A DNA stretch of 64,000 nucleotides from Rhizobium laguerreae (GTDB lineage Bacteria > Pseudomonadota > Alphaproteobacteria > Rhizobiales > Rhizobiaceae): NCBI RefSeq assembly GCF_002008165.1, contig NZ_MRDM01000011.1, positions 1 through 64,000 of the forward strand, read 5' to 3'. Made by a program: the position numbers and the translations under genes. The notes beneath the pieces were generated by a model, which did not search any database, was not told where the DNA came from, and saw only the letters and a list, made by a program, of their open reading frames with translations. Numbering within the stretch: the stretch's first letter is position 1; the number at the start of each line of letters is the position of its first letter. Of the stretch, positions 1 to 12,326 are shown piece after piece.

Positions 1-44
1 CGAAAGACTTCGTCGCCAGCAGCGCCGCCGCCCTCGTTCAGTGA
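1..44 (+). CDS. C-terminal end of an unidentified protein (cut by window edge)
   Basis: The third forward frame is open from the window edge and reads KDFVASSAAALVQ before a TGA stop at 42-44. The alanine-rich tail and normal rhizobial codon choice make a genuine gene end plausible, but 13 residues cannot identify the family. The next gene lies about 390 bases downstream. Confidence 0.45.
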   Translation, partial: KDFVASSAAALVQ

Positions 45-434
45 GTGGGCTTATAGAACTAACCCTCATAAACAGTCAACAGCGCTTTTCGAAAAAATTG
101 ATTTTTCTTTCAAGATATTGTTTTTACGGAAAAAATTTCGGACGACGCGCAAATGCGATCATTTCCCGGATTCCGACCGGCCATACACGGCCACGAAAGA
201 TGAACGTCTTTCGACTTTTCGTGGAAAGAACGCTCTTTTGTCCGCCGCGCCCCGACATCATCACAATCTGCTGGTCTTAAGAGACACATGATTCACACAG
301 GCAAATGCAGGCAGACTGCCTTTTTCTGAGTGATTTGACTTCCATGCCCAAAATATGCACATCTTTCGCCCCAGCCAGGATGGCCGATACATGCTCCCAC
401 AGACGCCTGATGTAAGGACGCGGACCCGACTGCC
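45..434. other. Intergenic region upstream of the M23 peptidase gene
   Basis: About 390 bases without a convincing gene. The first half is AT-richer than the flanks. A small inverted repeat CGAAAGA/TCTTTCG with a six-base loop lies at 194-213. Short frames across the region show no recognisable protein. The promoter for the gene starting at 435 should lie here, but no box stands out. Confidence 0.6.
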
Positions 435-2375
435 ATGATGACGGAGAAAATGATGATCCGCTCGTTGGGCAACGAGCCTCCGCTTCTGGCCGACGGCAGA
501 CGCGCGCCCGACCGGCGCGAAGTTTCCTTGCGCTGGCTCTCGGGCACGTTCCTCACCGGCATTACATCATCCGTCCTGATGGGTGTCGCCCTTTTTGCCG
601 CACTTGACGGCCGCCAGCAATTGGCGATCCCCGCCGAAGCCTATGCGAGTGTTGCGGCAGACGCGCATGAGGATACGACAGTGGTCCGCGGTGGCCGGCT
701 GATCGCGCCCGCCATCGCCGCAAAACCGTCCGACCGTGCCATCATGGAAGTCTCAACCGTCGTCCACGACGGCGAAAAGGAAGTCGTGCGCCGCCAGCCC
801 TTCGCGCACGTGAAGATGACGCTGGCCGCCAACCATGTGGCGACGGAGGACTATCCCGACTTCGATCCTCTGGCGATCTTTTCCGCCGACGAGCCGCAGC
901 CCGCGCCGCAAAGCCGCACAGGCGCGCTTTACGGCTCCGACGTCGAATCCGAAGTCAGCCTGAAGACCATTCCCTTCCCGACCGGCAAGACCAGCATGCA
1001 GATGGCATCCGGCCTGTCGCTTGAGGAGGTCGAAGAGAACGTGCGCTCCAACGGCTCGGTGCTGACGGACGGCAACACGCAGCTCGCAGCCCTTTATTAC
1101 GTCGATCCGCGTCGTTTCTCCAACGAGGACGCCGATGTCGATCTGACCGCCGGTCTGTCCGCCCGCGTGCTCGAACAGAACATGACCGTCTCCGCATCGG
1201 AATCGATCACGCCGCAGACCGAAGAATTCGCCGACGACATCCTGCCGGTGCGCATCGACACGCCGATCGCCAAGGCGCTGACGGAGTCAGGCTATCCGCA
1301 GCAATATGCCGACGGCATCGCCGGCTATATCGCGCAGCAACTGGGTTCTGGTGATCTCGACAAGGGCGATGTGCTGCGCATCGGCATCATTCAGAAGGGC
1401 GAACAGGCAAAGATCATCCGAGCCAGCGTCTACCGCGGCACGCGCCATCTCGTCACCGTGGCCGTCGACGACAAGGGCAGATACGTGCCCGGCAGTGAGC
1501 CGCCGATGCTGGATGCCATCGCCACCGCCTTCGATGACAATTCCTTCGCACCTCCCCCCGGCCAGAACCTGCCGCGCGTCTATGACGGCATCTATCGCGC
1601 CGCGCTTTCCTACGGCATGACCAAGGATATGACGGCGCTGATCATCAAGCTGCTCGCCAGCAATGTCGATTTCCAGGCGCAACTGAGGCCGACCGACAGT
1701 CTCGAAGCCTTCTTCTCCGTCGCCGACAGCGCCGGTCAGGCGACCGAGGATTCCGAACTGCTCTACGTCAACGCCCGTTTCGGCGATACGCAGACGCGCT
1801 TTTACCGCTTCCAGGACCCCGAAGACGGCACGGTCGATTATTTCGACGAGAACGGCAAGAGCATCCGCCAGTTCCTGCTGCGAAACCCGGTTCCGAACGG
1901 CATCTTCAAATCGGGCTTCGGCATGCGCCGCCACCCGATCCTCGGTTTCGCCCGCATGCACACCGGCGTCGATTGGGCAGCACCCCGCGGCACGGCAATC
2001 ATCGCCGCCGGCAACGGCACGGTCGAAAAAGCCGGCTGGGATTCCGGCGGTTATGGCAATCAGACGATCGTGCGCCATGCCAACGGCTATGAATCCTCCT
2101 ACAATCACCAGAGCGCCATCGCCAAGGGCGTCGTCCCCGGAGCCAAGATCCGCCAGGGCCAGGTGATCGGCTGGGTCGGCACCACAGGGGAATCCACCGG
2201 CCCGCACTTGCATTACGAGCTGATCGTCAACGGCACCAAGGTCGATCCGCTGCGCATCCGCCTGCCGGGCGGCAAATCGCTGCAGGGCGAGGCGCTGGCG
2301 AAATTCGAAGACGAGCGCAAGCGCATCGATACGCTGCTGAACAACCAGACGCCAGACCAGGTGGCGAGCAAGTAA
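435..2375 (+). CDS. M23 family metallopeptidase (LytM domain), membrane anchored
   Basis: A 646-residue peptidoglycan-type endopeptidase. One hydrophobic segment at about residues 33-52 follows a charged N-terminus, so the protein is probably inner-membrane anchored with its bulk in the periplasm. A long middle region of about 400 residues has no motif I recognise. The C-terminal LytM/M23 domain contains the zinc ligands of the HxxxD...HxH pattern: H509 and D513 in MHTGVDW, then H591 and H593 in HLHYE. All ligands are present, so activity is expected, probably cleavage of peptide cross-links during wall growth. The start at 435 is followed by a second ATG at 450; neither has a strong ribosome site. 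The gene stands alone and converges on clpB. Confidence 0.9.
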   Translation: MMTEKMMIRSLGNEPPLLADGRRAPDRREVSLRWLSGTFLTGITSSVLMGVALFAALDGRQQLAIPAEAYASVAADAHEDTTVVRGGRLIAPAIAAKPSDRAIMEVSTVVHDGEKEVVRRQPFAHVKMTLAANHVATEDYPDFDPLAIFSADEPQPAPQSRTGALYGSDVESEVSLKTIPFPTGKTSMQMASGLSLEEVEENVRSNGSVLTDGNTQLAALYYVDPRRFSNEDADVDLTAGLSARVLEQNMTVSASESITPQTEEFADDILPVRIDTPIAKALTESGYPQQYADGIAGYIAQQLGSGDLDKGDVLRIGIIQKGEQAKIIRASVYRGTRHLVTVAVDDKGRYVPGSEPPMLDAIATAFDDNSFAPPPGQNLPRVYDGIYRAALSYGMTKDMTALIIKLLASNVDFQAQLRPTDSLEAFFSVADSAGQATEDSELLYVNARFGDTQTRFYRFQDPEDGTVDYFDENGKSIRQFLLRNPVPNGIFKSGFGMRRHPILGFARMHTGVDWAAPRGTAIIAAGNGTVEKAGWDSGGYGNQTIVRHANGYESSYNHQSAIAKGVVPGAKIRQGQVIGWVGTTGESTGPHLHYELIVNGTKVDPLRIRLPGGKSLQGEALAKFEDERKRIDTLLNNQTPDQVASK

Positions 2376-2431
2376 TTTCCATTAAACCGACAAGCTGATG
2401 ACCCGCCGGTCGTTACTCCCGCCTAACGAAA

Positions 2432-2453
2432 AATGGCGGCCGAAGCCGCCATT
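2432..2453. terminator. Stem-loop terminator between M23 peptidase and clpB
   Basis: AATGGCGGC and GCCGCCATT form a 9-bp stem around a four-base loop. Read on the minus strand the loop is TTCG and the 3' arm runs into a T stretch, so it best serves clpB; it may also stop the convergent peptidase transcript. Confidence 0.75.
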
Positions 2454-2476
2454 CTCATTCATCCGGCAAACCGTAT

Positions 2477-5077
<2,601 letters not shown>

Positions 5078-5166
5078 ATTCTACCTCCATGGATCGCCCT
5101 GCCCTGATAAGGCGCAGACCGATGATTGAGATCGACCCCCTGAAAAGGCAGGTCGCGCTTTGCCCG

Positions 5167-5194
5167 TAAGGGATTCGGGCGAAGCAGTTCGAAG
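5167..5194 (-). promoter_or_regulatory. Possible heat-shock (RpoH) promoter for clpB
   Basis: On the minus strand CTTCGA (5194-5189) and CCCTTA (5172-5167) are separated by 16 bases, about 90 bases before the clpB ATG. This loosely resembles alphaproteobacterial RpoH promoters (CTTG...CYTAT). Both boxes deviate from consensus, so this is an inference resting mainly on the known heat-shock control of clpB. Confidence 0.25.
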
Positions 5195-5239
5195 AGAATA
5201 TGGTAGCCTGTTCTGTGAGTTTAAAGAGCCCATAAAATG

Positions 5240-5266
5240 AAATCCCCGGCACAAGGCCGGGGATTT
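5240..5266 (-). terminator. Terminator after the DUF4167 gene
   Basis: A perfect 11-bp stem, AAATCCCCGGC with GCCGGGGATTT, and a five-base loop, followed on the minus strand by a T-rich run. It lies 62 bases past the DUF4167 stop and upstream of clpB. Confidence 0.8.
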
Positions 5267-5327
5267 TCAAGCTAATTCGAGCAGATGGCATGAGAGTCAA
5301 GCTCTCCCCGTAGGGGAAGCGAAACCC

Positions 5328-6089
5328 TCATTCCGATGCGGCGTCAGCCAGCACTGGCGCCTCGGCCGAGGCACCCTCGCCTTCAGCGGCTGTTTCTTCG
5401 CCCTCAGCGCCGCGACGCGGGCGACGGGGACGGCTGCCGGTGCTGCGGCGGCGGGGCTGGCGTTCGCGCGGCTGGCCGCCGGCACCTTCCTCGTCCATCG
5501 CGACTTCGGCCGGAATGCCTTCGATCTCCGGCTGCGGGCCGGTTCCATCGTTGACCTCGGACTGTGCCGGTGCAGGCGCCTGAGCGGCTACCGGCTTCGG
5601 CTGTGCCTGCGGCTGGTGCTGTCTGCTCTGCTGCGGCTGGTGCGACCTGCTCTGCGGTGGCTGGACGATAACGACATCGTCGCCGTCATTGTCATTCTCA
5701 TTCTCATTGTTGTCCATGTCGTCGCCGTCGCGGTCCGCACCGTCGCGATCATTGTACTCGCCGCGGTCGTCGCGCTGGAAGCGTTCCTGCATCTGCGCCT
5801 GGGCGCTGGCAATGATACGATTGTAATGTTCGGCGTGCTGGAGATAGTTCTCGGCCATCACGCGGTCGCCGGAGCTTTGGGCGTCGCGGGCGAGCTGCGC
5901 GTATTTTTCGGCGATATGCTGCGCCGTACCGCGAATCTTCACATCGGGGCCGGAGCTGTCATAGGACCGGGTCAGCGGATTGCCGCCCTTGCGGTTGAAA
6001 TTGTTGTTATTGTTATTTCCGCCGCCGCCGCCGCCGTTATTATTGTTACCACGCCCTCGACCGCGCTTGTTCTGCTGTCCTGGCCTCAT
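5328..6089 (-). CDS. DUF4167 family low-complexity protein
   Basis: A 253-residue protein of the DUF4167 family, which is conserved in alphaproteobacteria and has no settled function. It opens MRPGQQNKRGRGRG, then poly-Asn/Gly, then a conserved segment (about residues 45-115, including a YAQLARDAQSSGDRVMAE motif) predicted helical. A D/N-rich acidic tract, Gln/Pro repeats and a very Arg-rich stretch ([15 protein letters not shown]) follow. The architecture suggests a disordered nucleic-acid- or ribosome-associated protein; this is inference. The chosen ATG begins the family's conserved N-terminus and follows AGGTGA; an upstream ATG would add 18 poorly supported residues. It follows prfA-prmC, a neighbourhood I recall as conserved. 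Confidence 0.85.
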   Translation of the reverse strand: MRPGQQNKRGRGRGNNNNGGGGGGNNNNNNFNRKGGNPLTRSYDSSGPDVKIRGTAQHIAEKYAQLARDAQSSGDRVMAENYLQHAEHYNRIIASAQAQMQERFQRDDRGEYNDRDGADRDGDDMDNNENENDNDGDDVVIVQPPQSRSHQPQQSRQHQPQAQPKPVAAQAPAPAQSEVNDGTGPQPEIEGIPAEVAMDEEGAGGQPRERQPRRRSTGSRPRRPRRGAEGEETAAEGEGASAEAPVLADAASE

Positions 6090-6431
6090 AGATCGTTCAC
6101 CTGAATTCTCTGTTTGTGATGGATACATGGCACCAACCGCCATGACCGGAAAACCGGATCAGGACCTTTGTGCCGCGAGCATACTGCGCCTTTGCGCCGA
6201 CCTGCCGCTTGGTTCTCAAGTCAGTTTGACTGATTCACGCATTGGGTCGTGTTCAACCGTTGAAACTCTCGTTTAAAAGAGCGGCCCCCCGAGGCAAACC
6301 AAGTACCGAACGAATCTCGTTCATTCCTCTCTGCCCAACACGTGACCGCAACCTATATTGCTTCACCGGGAAATCCAAGCCTTTTCTTCGCAATAACAAT
6401 AATGTCTCGTCCAATGCCGCATTATCGTCTT
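6090..6431. other. Intergenic region between prmC and the DUF4167 gene
   Basis: About 340 bases with no supported gene. A small inverted repeat AGTCA/TGACT lies at 6219-6231. A separate promoter for the DUF4167 gene probably lies here, but I cannot assign boxes. Confidence 0.55.
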
Positions 6432-7292
6432 TCACGCGAGCGCGAACACGAGCACCCTGTCGTTCTGACCATAATCTTTCACGGATTTGAGGCACCTGAA
6501 GCCTTTCGCTTCAAAGATCGCCGTCACGTCGTTTCGTTGATCGTAGCCGATCTCCAGTCCGACGACCCCATCGGGCCTGATGAACCTTGCCGCATCCTTG
6601 GCTATGGCTTTGTAGCCGTCAAGCCCATCCGGGCCGCCATCCAGAGCCGCAGCCGGATCAAATTTAGTCACTTCGGGAGCGAGATCGTGAATGACATTGG
6701 AAGCAATATAGGGCGGATTTGAGACAATCGCGTGAAAGGATCCTTGGATGTTCTCGAACCAATTTGACTGTACGGCCTCAAAACGATCCTGCAACCCGTT
6801 TCTTTCTGCATTCGATCTTGCCATCAAAAGTGCGTCCGCCGATATGTCGCTGCCGACACCTGACGCATCAGGACATTCGCTCAAAAGCGCAAGGCATATC
6901 GCCCCGGTCCCGGTTCCCATGTCAAGGATATGGAGACGGCTTTGCGCCTTTGCAAGGTCTTGGAGATAGATCAGAACCGTATCGACCAGGATTTCCGTAT
7001 CCGGCCGCGGTTCCAGCGTTTCCGCCGAAAGCCGAAGCGGCAGGCCGTAGAATTCCCGCACGCCGAGAATGCGATGCACCGGCTCATGACCGAGCCGCCG
7101 CTCCAGTGCCTTGAAAATCACTTCGGCCTGCTCGGAAGAAAGCCTCTCGGCCGATCGCGTCAACAACTCGGTCGGCGACAGTTTCAGAAGGCCCGCGACA
7201 AGCAGCCGCGCATCGGTCGCCGGGTCGACGATACCTGCTTCGGTGAAGCGGCGGCGCGCTTCGGCAAGTATATCGGCGACCGTCGAGCTCAT
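6432..7292 (-). CDS. prmC: Release factor glutamine methyltransferase PrmC
   Basis: A 286-residue SAM-dependent enzyme that methylates the glutamine of the GGQ motif in release factors, tuning termination efficiency. The N-terminal helical domain (about 1-85) binds the release factor. The Rossmann domain carries the SAM loop [14 protein letters not shown] and the diagnostic substrate-binding NPPY in IVSNPPYIA. The ATG overlaps the prfA stop by four bases (ATGA), indicating translational coupling with its own substrate gene. Confidence 0.96.
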   Translation of the reverse strand: MSSTVADILAEARRRFTEAGIVDPATDARLLVAGLLKLSPTELLTRSAERLSSEQAEVIFKALERRLGHEPVHRILGVREFYGLPLRLSAETLEPRPDTEILVDTVLIYLQDLAKAQSRLHILDMGTGTGAICLALLSECPDASGVGSDISADALLMARSNAERNGLQDRFEAVQSNWFENIQGSFHAIVSNPPYIASNVIHDLAPEVTKFDPAAALDGGPDGLDGYKAIAKDAARFIRPDGVVGLEIGYDQRNDVTAIFEAKGFRCLKSVKDYGQNDRVLVFALA

Positions 7293-8368
7293 TGTTGCTC
7301 GCCGAGCTGCGCCAGCTGGCTGGCCTGGTAGTCGGCCATCAGCGCGTCGACGACCTCCTCGATCTCACCTTCCATCATCCGGTCGAGCTTATAAAGCGTC
7401 AGATTGATGCGATGGTCCGTTACCCGCCCCTGCGGGAAATTATAGGTGCGGATGCGTTCCGAGCGGTCGCCGGAGCCGACCTGGCTCTTGCGATCGGCAG
7501 AGCGCTCGCTATCGGCTCTCTGCCGCTCGGCATCGTAGAGCCTGGAGCGTAGCACCTGCATCGCCTTGGCGCGATTTTGGTGTTGCGATTTTTCCGAACT
7601 GGTGACGACGATGCCGCTCGGCAGGTGGGTGATGCGCACCGCCGAGTCCGTCGTATTGACGTGCTGGCCGCCCGCACCCGAAGAGCGCATCGTATCGATG
7701 CGGATGTCTTCAGCCCGGATCTCGATGTCGATCTCCTCGGCCTCCGGCAGCACCGCAACCGTTGCGGCCGACGTATGGATACGCCCGCCCGCCTCGGTTT
7801 CCGGCACGCGTTGCACGCGATGCACGCCGGATTCGAATTTCAGCTTGGCAAAGACCCCCCTGCCGGTGATCGTCGCAATGATTTCCTTGTAGCCGCCGGC
7901 TTCGCCCTCGCTTGCCGAGAGCACCTCCACCTTCCAGCCCTTTTCCGCCGCAAAGCGCTCGTACATGCGAAACAGATCGCCGGCGAAAAGGGCGGCTTCC
8001 GAACCGCCCGTGCCGGCGCGGATTTCGAGGATCGCGCTCTTTTCGTCGGCTGCGTCCTTCGGCAGAAGCAGGATCTGCATCTCCTGTTCCAGCGCCTCGA
8101 TCTGCTCTTTCACCTCGGGCAGCTCCAGCTCGGCGAGGTCGCGCATCTCGCGGTCGACCGATCTGTCCTCGAGCAGCGTTTCCAAGTCGGCAAGCTCGGC
8201 GACGGCCTTCTCATAGACGCGGATCTTCGTCACGACAGGCTGCAGCTCGGAATATTCGGATGCGAGCTTCACATAGACATCGGCAGCCGGACCAGCCGAC
8301 ATGCGCGCCTCGATCTCGCCGAAACGGCGTTCCAGTTCGCGCATCTTTTCAACGGGAAGCTTCGCCAC
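7289..8368 (-). CDS. prfA: Peptide chain release factor 1
   Basis: A 359-residue class I release factor recognising UAA and UAG. The catalytic GGQ appears in [10 protein letters not shown], which places the methylatable Gln in the ribosomal peptidyl transferase centre. Length and the C-terminal [17 protein letters not shown] segment match RF1. The RF1 recognition motif (PxT type) is expected in the second domain. It lies 28 bases after ptsP and is coupled to prmC by a four-base overlap. Confidence 0.97.
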   Translation of the reverse strand: MAKLPVEKMRELERRFGEIEARMSAGPAADVYVKLASEYSELQPVVTKIRVYEKAVAELADLETLLEDRSVDREMRDLAELELPEVKEQIEALEQEMQILLLPKDAADEKSAILEIRAGTGGSEAALFAGDLFRMYERFAAEKGWKVEVLSASEGEAGGYKEIIATITGRGVFAKLKFESGVHRVQRVPETEAGGRIHTSAATVAVLPEAEEIDIEIRAEDIRIDTMRSSGAGGQHVNTTDSAVRITHLPSGIVVTSSEKSQHQNRAKAMQVLRSRLYDAERQRADSERSADRKSQVGSGDRSERIRTYNFPQGRVTDHRINLTLYKLDRMMEGEIEEVVDALMADYQASQLAQLGEQQ

Positions 8369-8396
8369 CCTTCACTCCGATTCTTCTTTTATCTGT

Positions 8397-10664
8397 CTAA
8401 AGGGGAATATTGTGGCTCTCGGCGAAGCGGGCAAGCACCTCGCGCATCGGCATCAAGGCATGGTGATCGTCCAGCACCTCGTCCATCGCCTTCGTCAGTG
8501 CCCCGACGTCGAGCCCGAGCAGCATCGCCTTCACCGGTCCGATCGAGGCCGGCGACATCGAGATCGAGCGGAAGCCAATGCCGAGCAGCGCCATCGCCGA
8601 GATCGGTTTGCTGGCGAGTTCGCCGCAGAGCGTCACTGGCGTCTTGTTCCTGTCCGCCCCGCGCACGATATCGCGCAGGATGCGCAAGAACGGTTTGCCG
8701 AGCGGATCGAACCTGTCCGAGACCCGTGCATTGCCGCGATCGACCGCCATCGCGAACTGGAAGAGATCGTTCGAGCCGACCGAGACGAAATCGACCGCCT
8801 CCATCAACTCGTCGAGCTGCCAAAGCAGTGCCGGCACCTCCAGCATCGCCCCGAATTGCAGCTTGCGCGGCAGCCCGTGACCGAAACGCGAGAGATGCTG
8901 CACTTCTTTCTGCAACAGCTCGCGCACCATCTTCAGCTCGGAAACCTCGGTCACCATCGGCACCATCAGCTTCAGCTCGGTGTCGGCCGATGCCTTCAGC
9001 AGAGCGCGCAACTGGGTGCGCAACAGCCCCGGCCGGTCGAGCGATAGCCGGATGGCGCGCCAGCCGAGGGCGGGATTTTCTTCCTCATGGCCGCGGAAAT
9101 ACGGCACGACCTTGTCGCCGCCGATATCGAGCGTACGGAAGGTGACAGTGCGGCCCGCCGCCTGCTTAATCACATTGCGATAGAACTGCTCCTGCTCCTC
9201 CGCCTTCGGCATGGTGGAGGCGATCATGAACTGCAGCTCGGTGCGGAAGAGTCCGATCCCCTCGGCACCCGATTCCGAAAGCTGCGGCAGGTCGACCAGC
9301 AGCCCGGCATTCATCATCAGCGCGATCCGCTGCCCATCCTTGGTGACCGGCTCGACGGCGCGCAGCGCCCGGAACTGCTCCTGCCGCCTGGCCCGGAAGC
9401 GAACCTTTTCCTCGTAGGAACGCCGGTGATCGGCCATCGGCCGCAGATGCACATGCCCCTCGTCGGCGTCGATGATCACAGCATCGCCGTTCTCGGCGAG
9501 CGCCACCACGCCCGCCGCCTGGCCGATGACGGGAATGCCCATGGCGCGCGCGACGATTACCACGTGGCTCGTCACCGCCCCTTCTTCCAGCACCAGCCCA
9601 CGGACATTAGAACGCGGATAATCGAGCAGTTCGGCCGCCCCCATCGCGCGCGCCAGGATGATCGCATCGCTGGGGAAACCTTCGGCGGTCGTCCGGCCGG
9701 TATAGCCGGTCAACTGCCTGAGCAGCCGGTTCGCCAGATCCTCGAAGTCATGCATGCGTTCGCGCAGATAAGGGTCGGTCAACCGCATCATCCGCGCCTT
9801 GGTGTCGCTCTGCACCTTCTCGACCGCCGCTTCCGCCGTCAGGCCGTTGCGGATCGCCTCCTCGAGCTTGCGCACCCAGCCCTGGTCATGCGCGAACATG
9901 CGATAGGTCTCGAGCACCTCGCGGTGTTCACCCTCCATCGACACGTCGCGACGCGACAGCATGTCGTCGATCGAAATCCTGAGCGAGCCCATGGCTTCGG
10001 CCAGCCGCCGGATTTCCTTCTCGGCATCCTCGTTCAACAGGTTGGTGACGACGATGCGAGGCTCGTGCAGTACGACGTAACCGAGGCCGATGCCGTCATT
10101 ATAAGTATCGCCGTCGACAGTGACCGAACGCGTCAGGTCGAGTTCGAGGCCGGGCTTGGTGATCTTCTTGAGCTCGCCGGTGGCGATCATCTCTGCAAGC
10201 ACCATCGCTGTCGTCTCGAGCGCTTCCACCTCTTCCTCGCGATAGTTGCGGCTTGCCTTATTCTGCACGACGAGAACGCCAAGCGAGCGCCCGGTCCTGA
10301 GGATCGGCACGCCGAGGAAGGAATGGTAGATTTCTTCGCCCGTCTCCGGCAGGTAGCGGAAGGCAGGGTGCGACTGCGCGTCGGAAAGGTTGAGCGGCTG
10401 GGCCGAGGCCGCGATGGTGCCGACCAGGCCTTGCCCCATCTTCAATTGCGCCAGGTGCACGGCTTCGCGGTTGAGGCCTTCGGTCGCATAGAGTTCGAGT
10501 ACGCCGTCGGCGCGCAGCACATAGACGGAGCAAACCTCCGCCACCATGTTGCCGGCGATCTGGCGAACGATCCGGTCAAGACGCTCCTGCGGCTCCAGCG
10601 GCTCCGCCATCAACTCGCGCAGCCGCCTGAGCAGCACGCGCGGACCGCCGGAAAGGTCTCTCAT
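8397..10664 (-). CDS. ptsP: PEP-protein phosphotransferase PtsP (enzyme I-Ntr)
   Basis: A 755-residue first enzyme of the nitrogen PTS, which moves phosphate from PEP to NPr and on to EIIA-Ntr and so influences nitrogen, potassium and carbon regulation. An N-terminal GAF domain (about 1-160) separates it from sugar-type enzyme I. The phosphohistidine domain carries the active His in AVTSHVVIVARAMG. The C-terminal PEP-binding barrel has the conserved Cys in VTLCGELAS. It sits between lysC and prfA on the same strand, with gaps of 89 and 28 bases, so cotranscription is likely. Confidence 0.96.
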   Translation of the reverse strand: MRDLSGGPRVLLRRLRELMAEPLEPQERLDRIVRQIAGNMVAEVCSVYVLRADGVLELYATEGLNREAVHLAQLKMGQGLVGTIAASAQPLNLSDAQSHPAFRYLPETGEEIYHSFLGVPILRTGRSLGVLVVQNKASRNYREEEVEALETTAMVLAEMIATGELKKITKPGLELDLTRSVTVDGDTYNDGIGLGYVVLHEPRIVVTNLLNEDAEKEIRRLAEAMGSLRISIDDMLSRRDVSMEGEHREVLETYRMFAHDQGWVRKLEEAIRNGLTAEAAVEKVQSDTKARMMRLTDPYLRERMHDFEDLANRLLRQLTGYTGRTTAEGFPSDAIILARAMGAAELLDYPRSNVRGLVLEEGAVTSHVVIVARAMGIPVIGQAAGVVALAENGDAVIIDADEGHVHLRPMADHRRSYEEKVRFRARRQEQFRALRAVEPVTKDGQRIALMMNAGLLVDLPQLSESGAEGIGLFRTELQFMIASTMPKAEEQEQFYRNVIKQAAGRTVTFRTLDIGGDKVVPYFRGHEEENPALGWRAIRLSLDRPGLLRTQLRALLKASADTELKLMVPMVTEVSELKMVRELLQKEVQHLSRFGHGLPRKLQFGAMLEVPALLWQLDELMEAVDFVSVGSNDLFQFAMAVDRGNARVSDRFDPLGKPFLRILRDIVRGADRNKTPVTLCGELASKPISAMALLGIGFRSISMSPASIGPVKAMLLGLDVGALTKAMDEVLDDHHALMPMREVLARFAESHNIPL

Positions 10665-10753
10665 GGCGTCTCAAGCTCCCGAAACAACGCACTTAGTCCC
10701 CGGCGGGCCGGCCTCATCTCCTCAACCTGAAGGGGCAGGCCGCCCGCTGGGAA

Positions 10754-12028
10754 TCAATTCTTATCCAGACCGTAGCAGGAATGCAAAGTCCTGACAGCGA
10801 GTTCTGCATAGGGACCGTCGATCAGGATGGAAATCTTGATCTCGGAGGTGGTGATCGCCTTGATGTTGATGCCTTTTTCGGCAAGTGCACGAAATGCGGT
10901 AGCGGCAACGCCCGCATGGCTGCGCATGCCGATACCGATGACCGATACTTTCACCAGCCCCGATTCGTTCTGCACGACATCGTAGCCGATCTTCTCCTTA
11001 TGGTCGCCGAGCACCTTGATCGCCTTCTCGACGTCGCCTGACGGTACGGTGAAGGTCATGTCGGTCTTCGACCCGTCCTCGGAAATATTCTGGACGATCA
11101 TGTCGACATTGATATGGGATTCGGCGAGCGGCCCGAAGATTGCCGCGGAAACGCCCGGCCGATCGGCAAGACGGCGAAGCGAGATCTGAGCCTCATCCTT
11201 GGCATAGGCGATGCCGGTGACTACTTCCTGTTCCACGATTTCATCCTCGTCACAAATCAGCGTTCCGGGCGGGTTCAGCAGATCGCCCATGCCCGGAGCA
11301 TCGGGATCTTCGAATGATGAGCGCACGAAGGTGCGCACCTTATGCACCATGGCAAGCTCGACCGAGCGCACCTGTAGTACCTTGGCGCCGAGCGAGGCCA
11401 TTTCCAGCATTTCCTCAAAGGCGATCTTCTTCAGCCTGCGCGCCTTCGGTACGATGCGCGGGTCGGTCGTGTAGACGCCGTCGACATCAGTATAGATATC
11501 GCAGCGGTCTGCCTTGACAGCTGCCGCGATTGCGACGGCCGAAGTGTCCGATCCGCCGCGTCCGAGCGTCGCGATCCGGTTGTCGGGTCCCAACCCCTGG
11601 AAGCCGGAGATGACGGCGACCTGTCCCTCGCCCATCCGCTTAACGATGTCGGAGCCGTCGATCTCCATGATCCGTGCCGCGCCATGCGCATTGTCGGTGC
11701 GGATCGGGATCTGCCATCCCTGCCAGGACCGCGCATTGATATCCATCGCCTGCAATGCGATCGCCAGCAGACCGGAGGTCACCTGCTCGCCGGATGCGAC
11801 CACCGCGTCATATTCCCGCGCATCGTAAAACGGAGAATTGGCGCCGATCACCTTCGGCGTGCCCTGGACCCAGCCGACCAGTTCATTGGTCTTGCCGGAC
11901 ATGGCCGAGACGACCACCGCCACCTCGTGCCCGGCATCGACTTCGCGTTTTACGTGGCGGGCAACGTTCTTGATGCGGTCCAGGTCAGCGACGGACGTGC
12001 CGCCGAATTTCATTACGATGCGTGCCAT
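10754..12028 (-). CDS. lysC: Aspartate kinase
   Basis: A 424-residue aspartokinase catalysing the first committed step to Lys, Thr and Met (ATP + aspartate to aspartyl phosphate). The N-terminus MARIVMKFGGTSVADLDR contains the KFGGTS signature. The kinase domain spans about 1-235, followed by two ACT domains (about 265-410) that give feedback control by lysine and threonine. Its length fits the monofunctional class. It heads the minus-strand series and is divergent from ubiG across about 300 bases. Confidence 0.97.
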   Translation of the reverse strand: MARIVMKFGGTSVADLDRIKNVARHVKREVDAGHEVAVVVSAMSGKTNELVGWVQGTPKVIGANSPFYDAREYDAVVASGEQVTSGLLAIALQAMDINARSWQGWQIPIRTDNAHGAARIMEIDGSDIVKRMGEGQVAVISGFQGLGPDNRIATLGRGGSDTSAVAIAAAVKADRCDIYTDVDGVYTTDPRIVPKARRLKKIAFEEMLEMASLGAKVLQVRSVELAMVHKVRTFVRSSFEDPDAPGMGDLLNPPGTLICDEDEIVEQEVVTGIAYAKDEAQISLRRLADRPGVSAAIFGPLAESHINVDMIVQNISEDGSKTDMTFTVPSGDVEKAIKVLGDHKEKIGYDVVQNESGLVKVSVIGIGMRSHAGVAATAFRALAEKGINIKAITTSEIKISILIDGPYAELAVRTLHSCYGLDKN

Positions 12029-12326
12029 ATGCCTCTACCACGACTGGCGCCGGGAAAGCGGAAAACCGGACCCGGCATCACGAAAGCTCTGGGGCAGACC
12101 GCTTGGGCCAGAGAGCCGGATTCCCAACTTCCGGAACCGCTCTAAAAGCCCAGGCCCCAAAGACCCCAAGTTGCGGCGTCTCTTAGCGAGTTTGGCGGGG
12201 GGAGGCAAGCACGCGCGATAAAAGCTATTGGCGAGCGGTTCCGCGCTCACCAATCCCCTGATCTGCGCCCCTTGACTTATGCCCCCGATCGTCCGACTTC
12301 ACATGTCACGAATGAAGGAGTGGACG

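Noticed and set aside
41..280. A 79-codon frame in the first intergenic region
   Set aside because: No ribosome site, atypical composition and no recognisable motif.
7577..9145. A 522-codon plus-strand frame across prfA and ptsP
   Set aside because: It spans two well-supported minus-strand genes and has unnatural Arg/Ser/Ala composition in its second half.
9087..10730. A 547-codon frame antisense to ptsP
   Set aside because: Shadow of a conserved gene; His/Gln/Arg-rich translation without motifs.
12029..12326. A lysine riboswitch upstream of lysC
   Set aside because: The divergent lysC/ubiG region is about 300 bases but I could not find the conserved lysine-aptamer elements, and lysC in this group is not known to me to use one.
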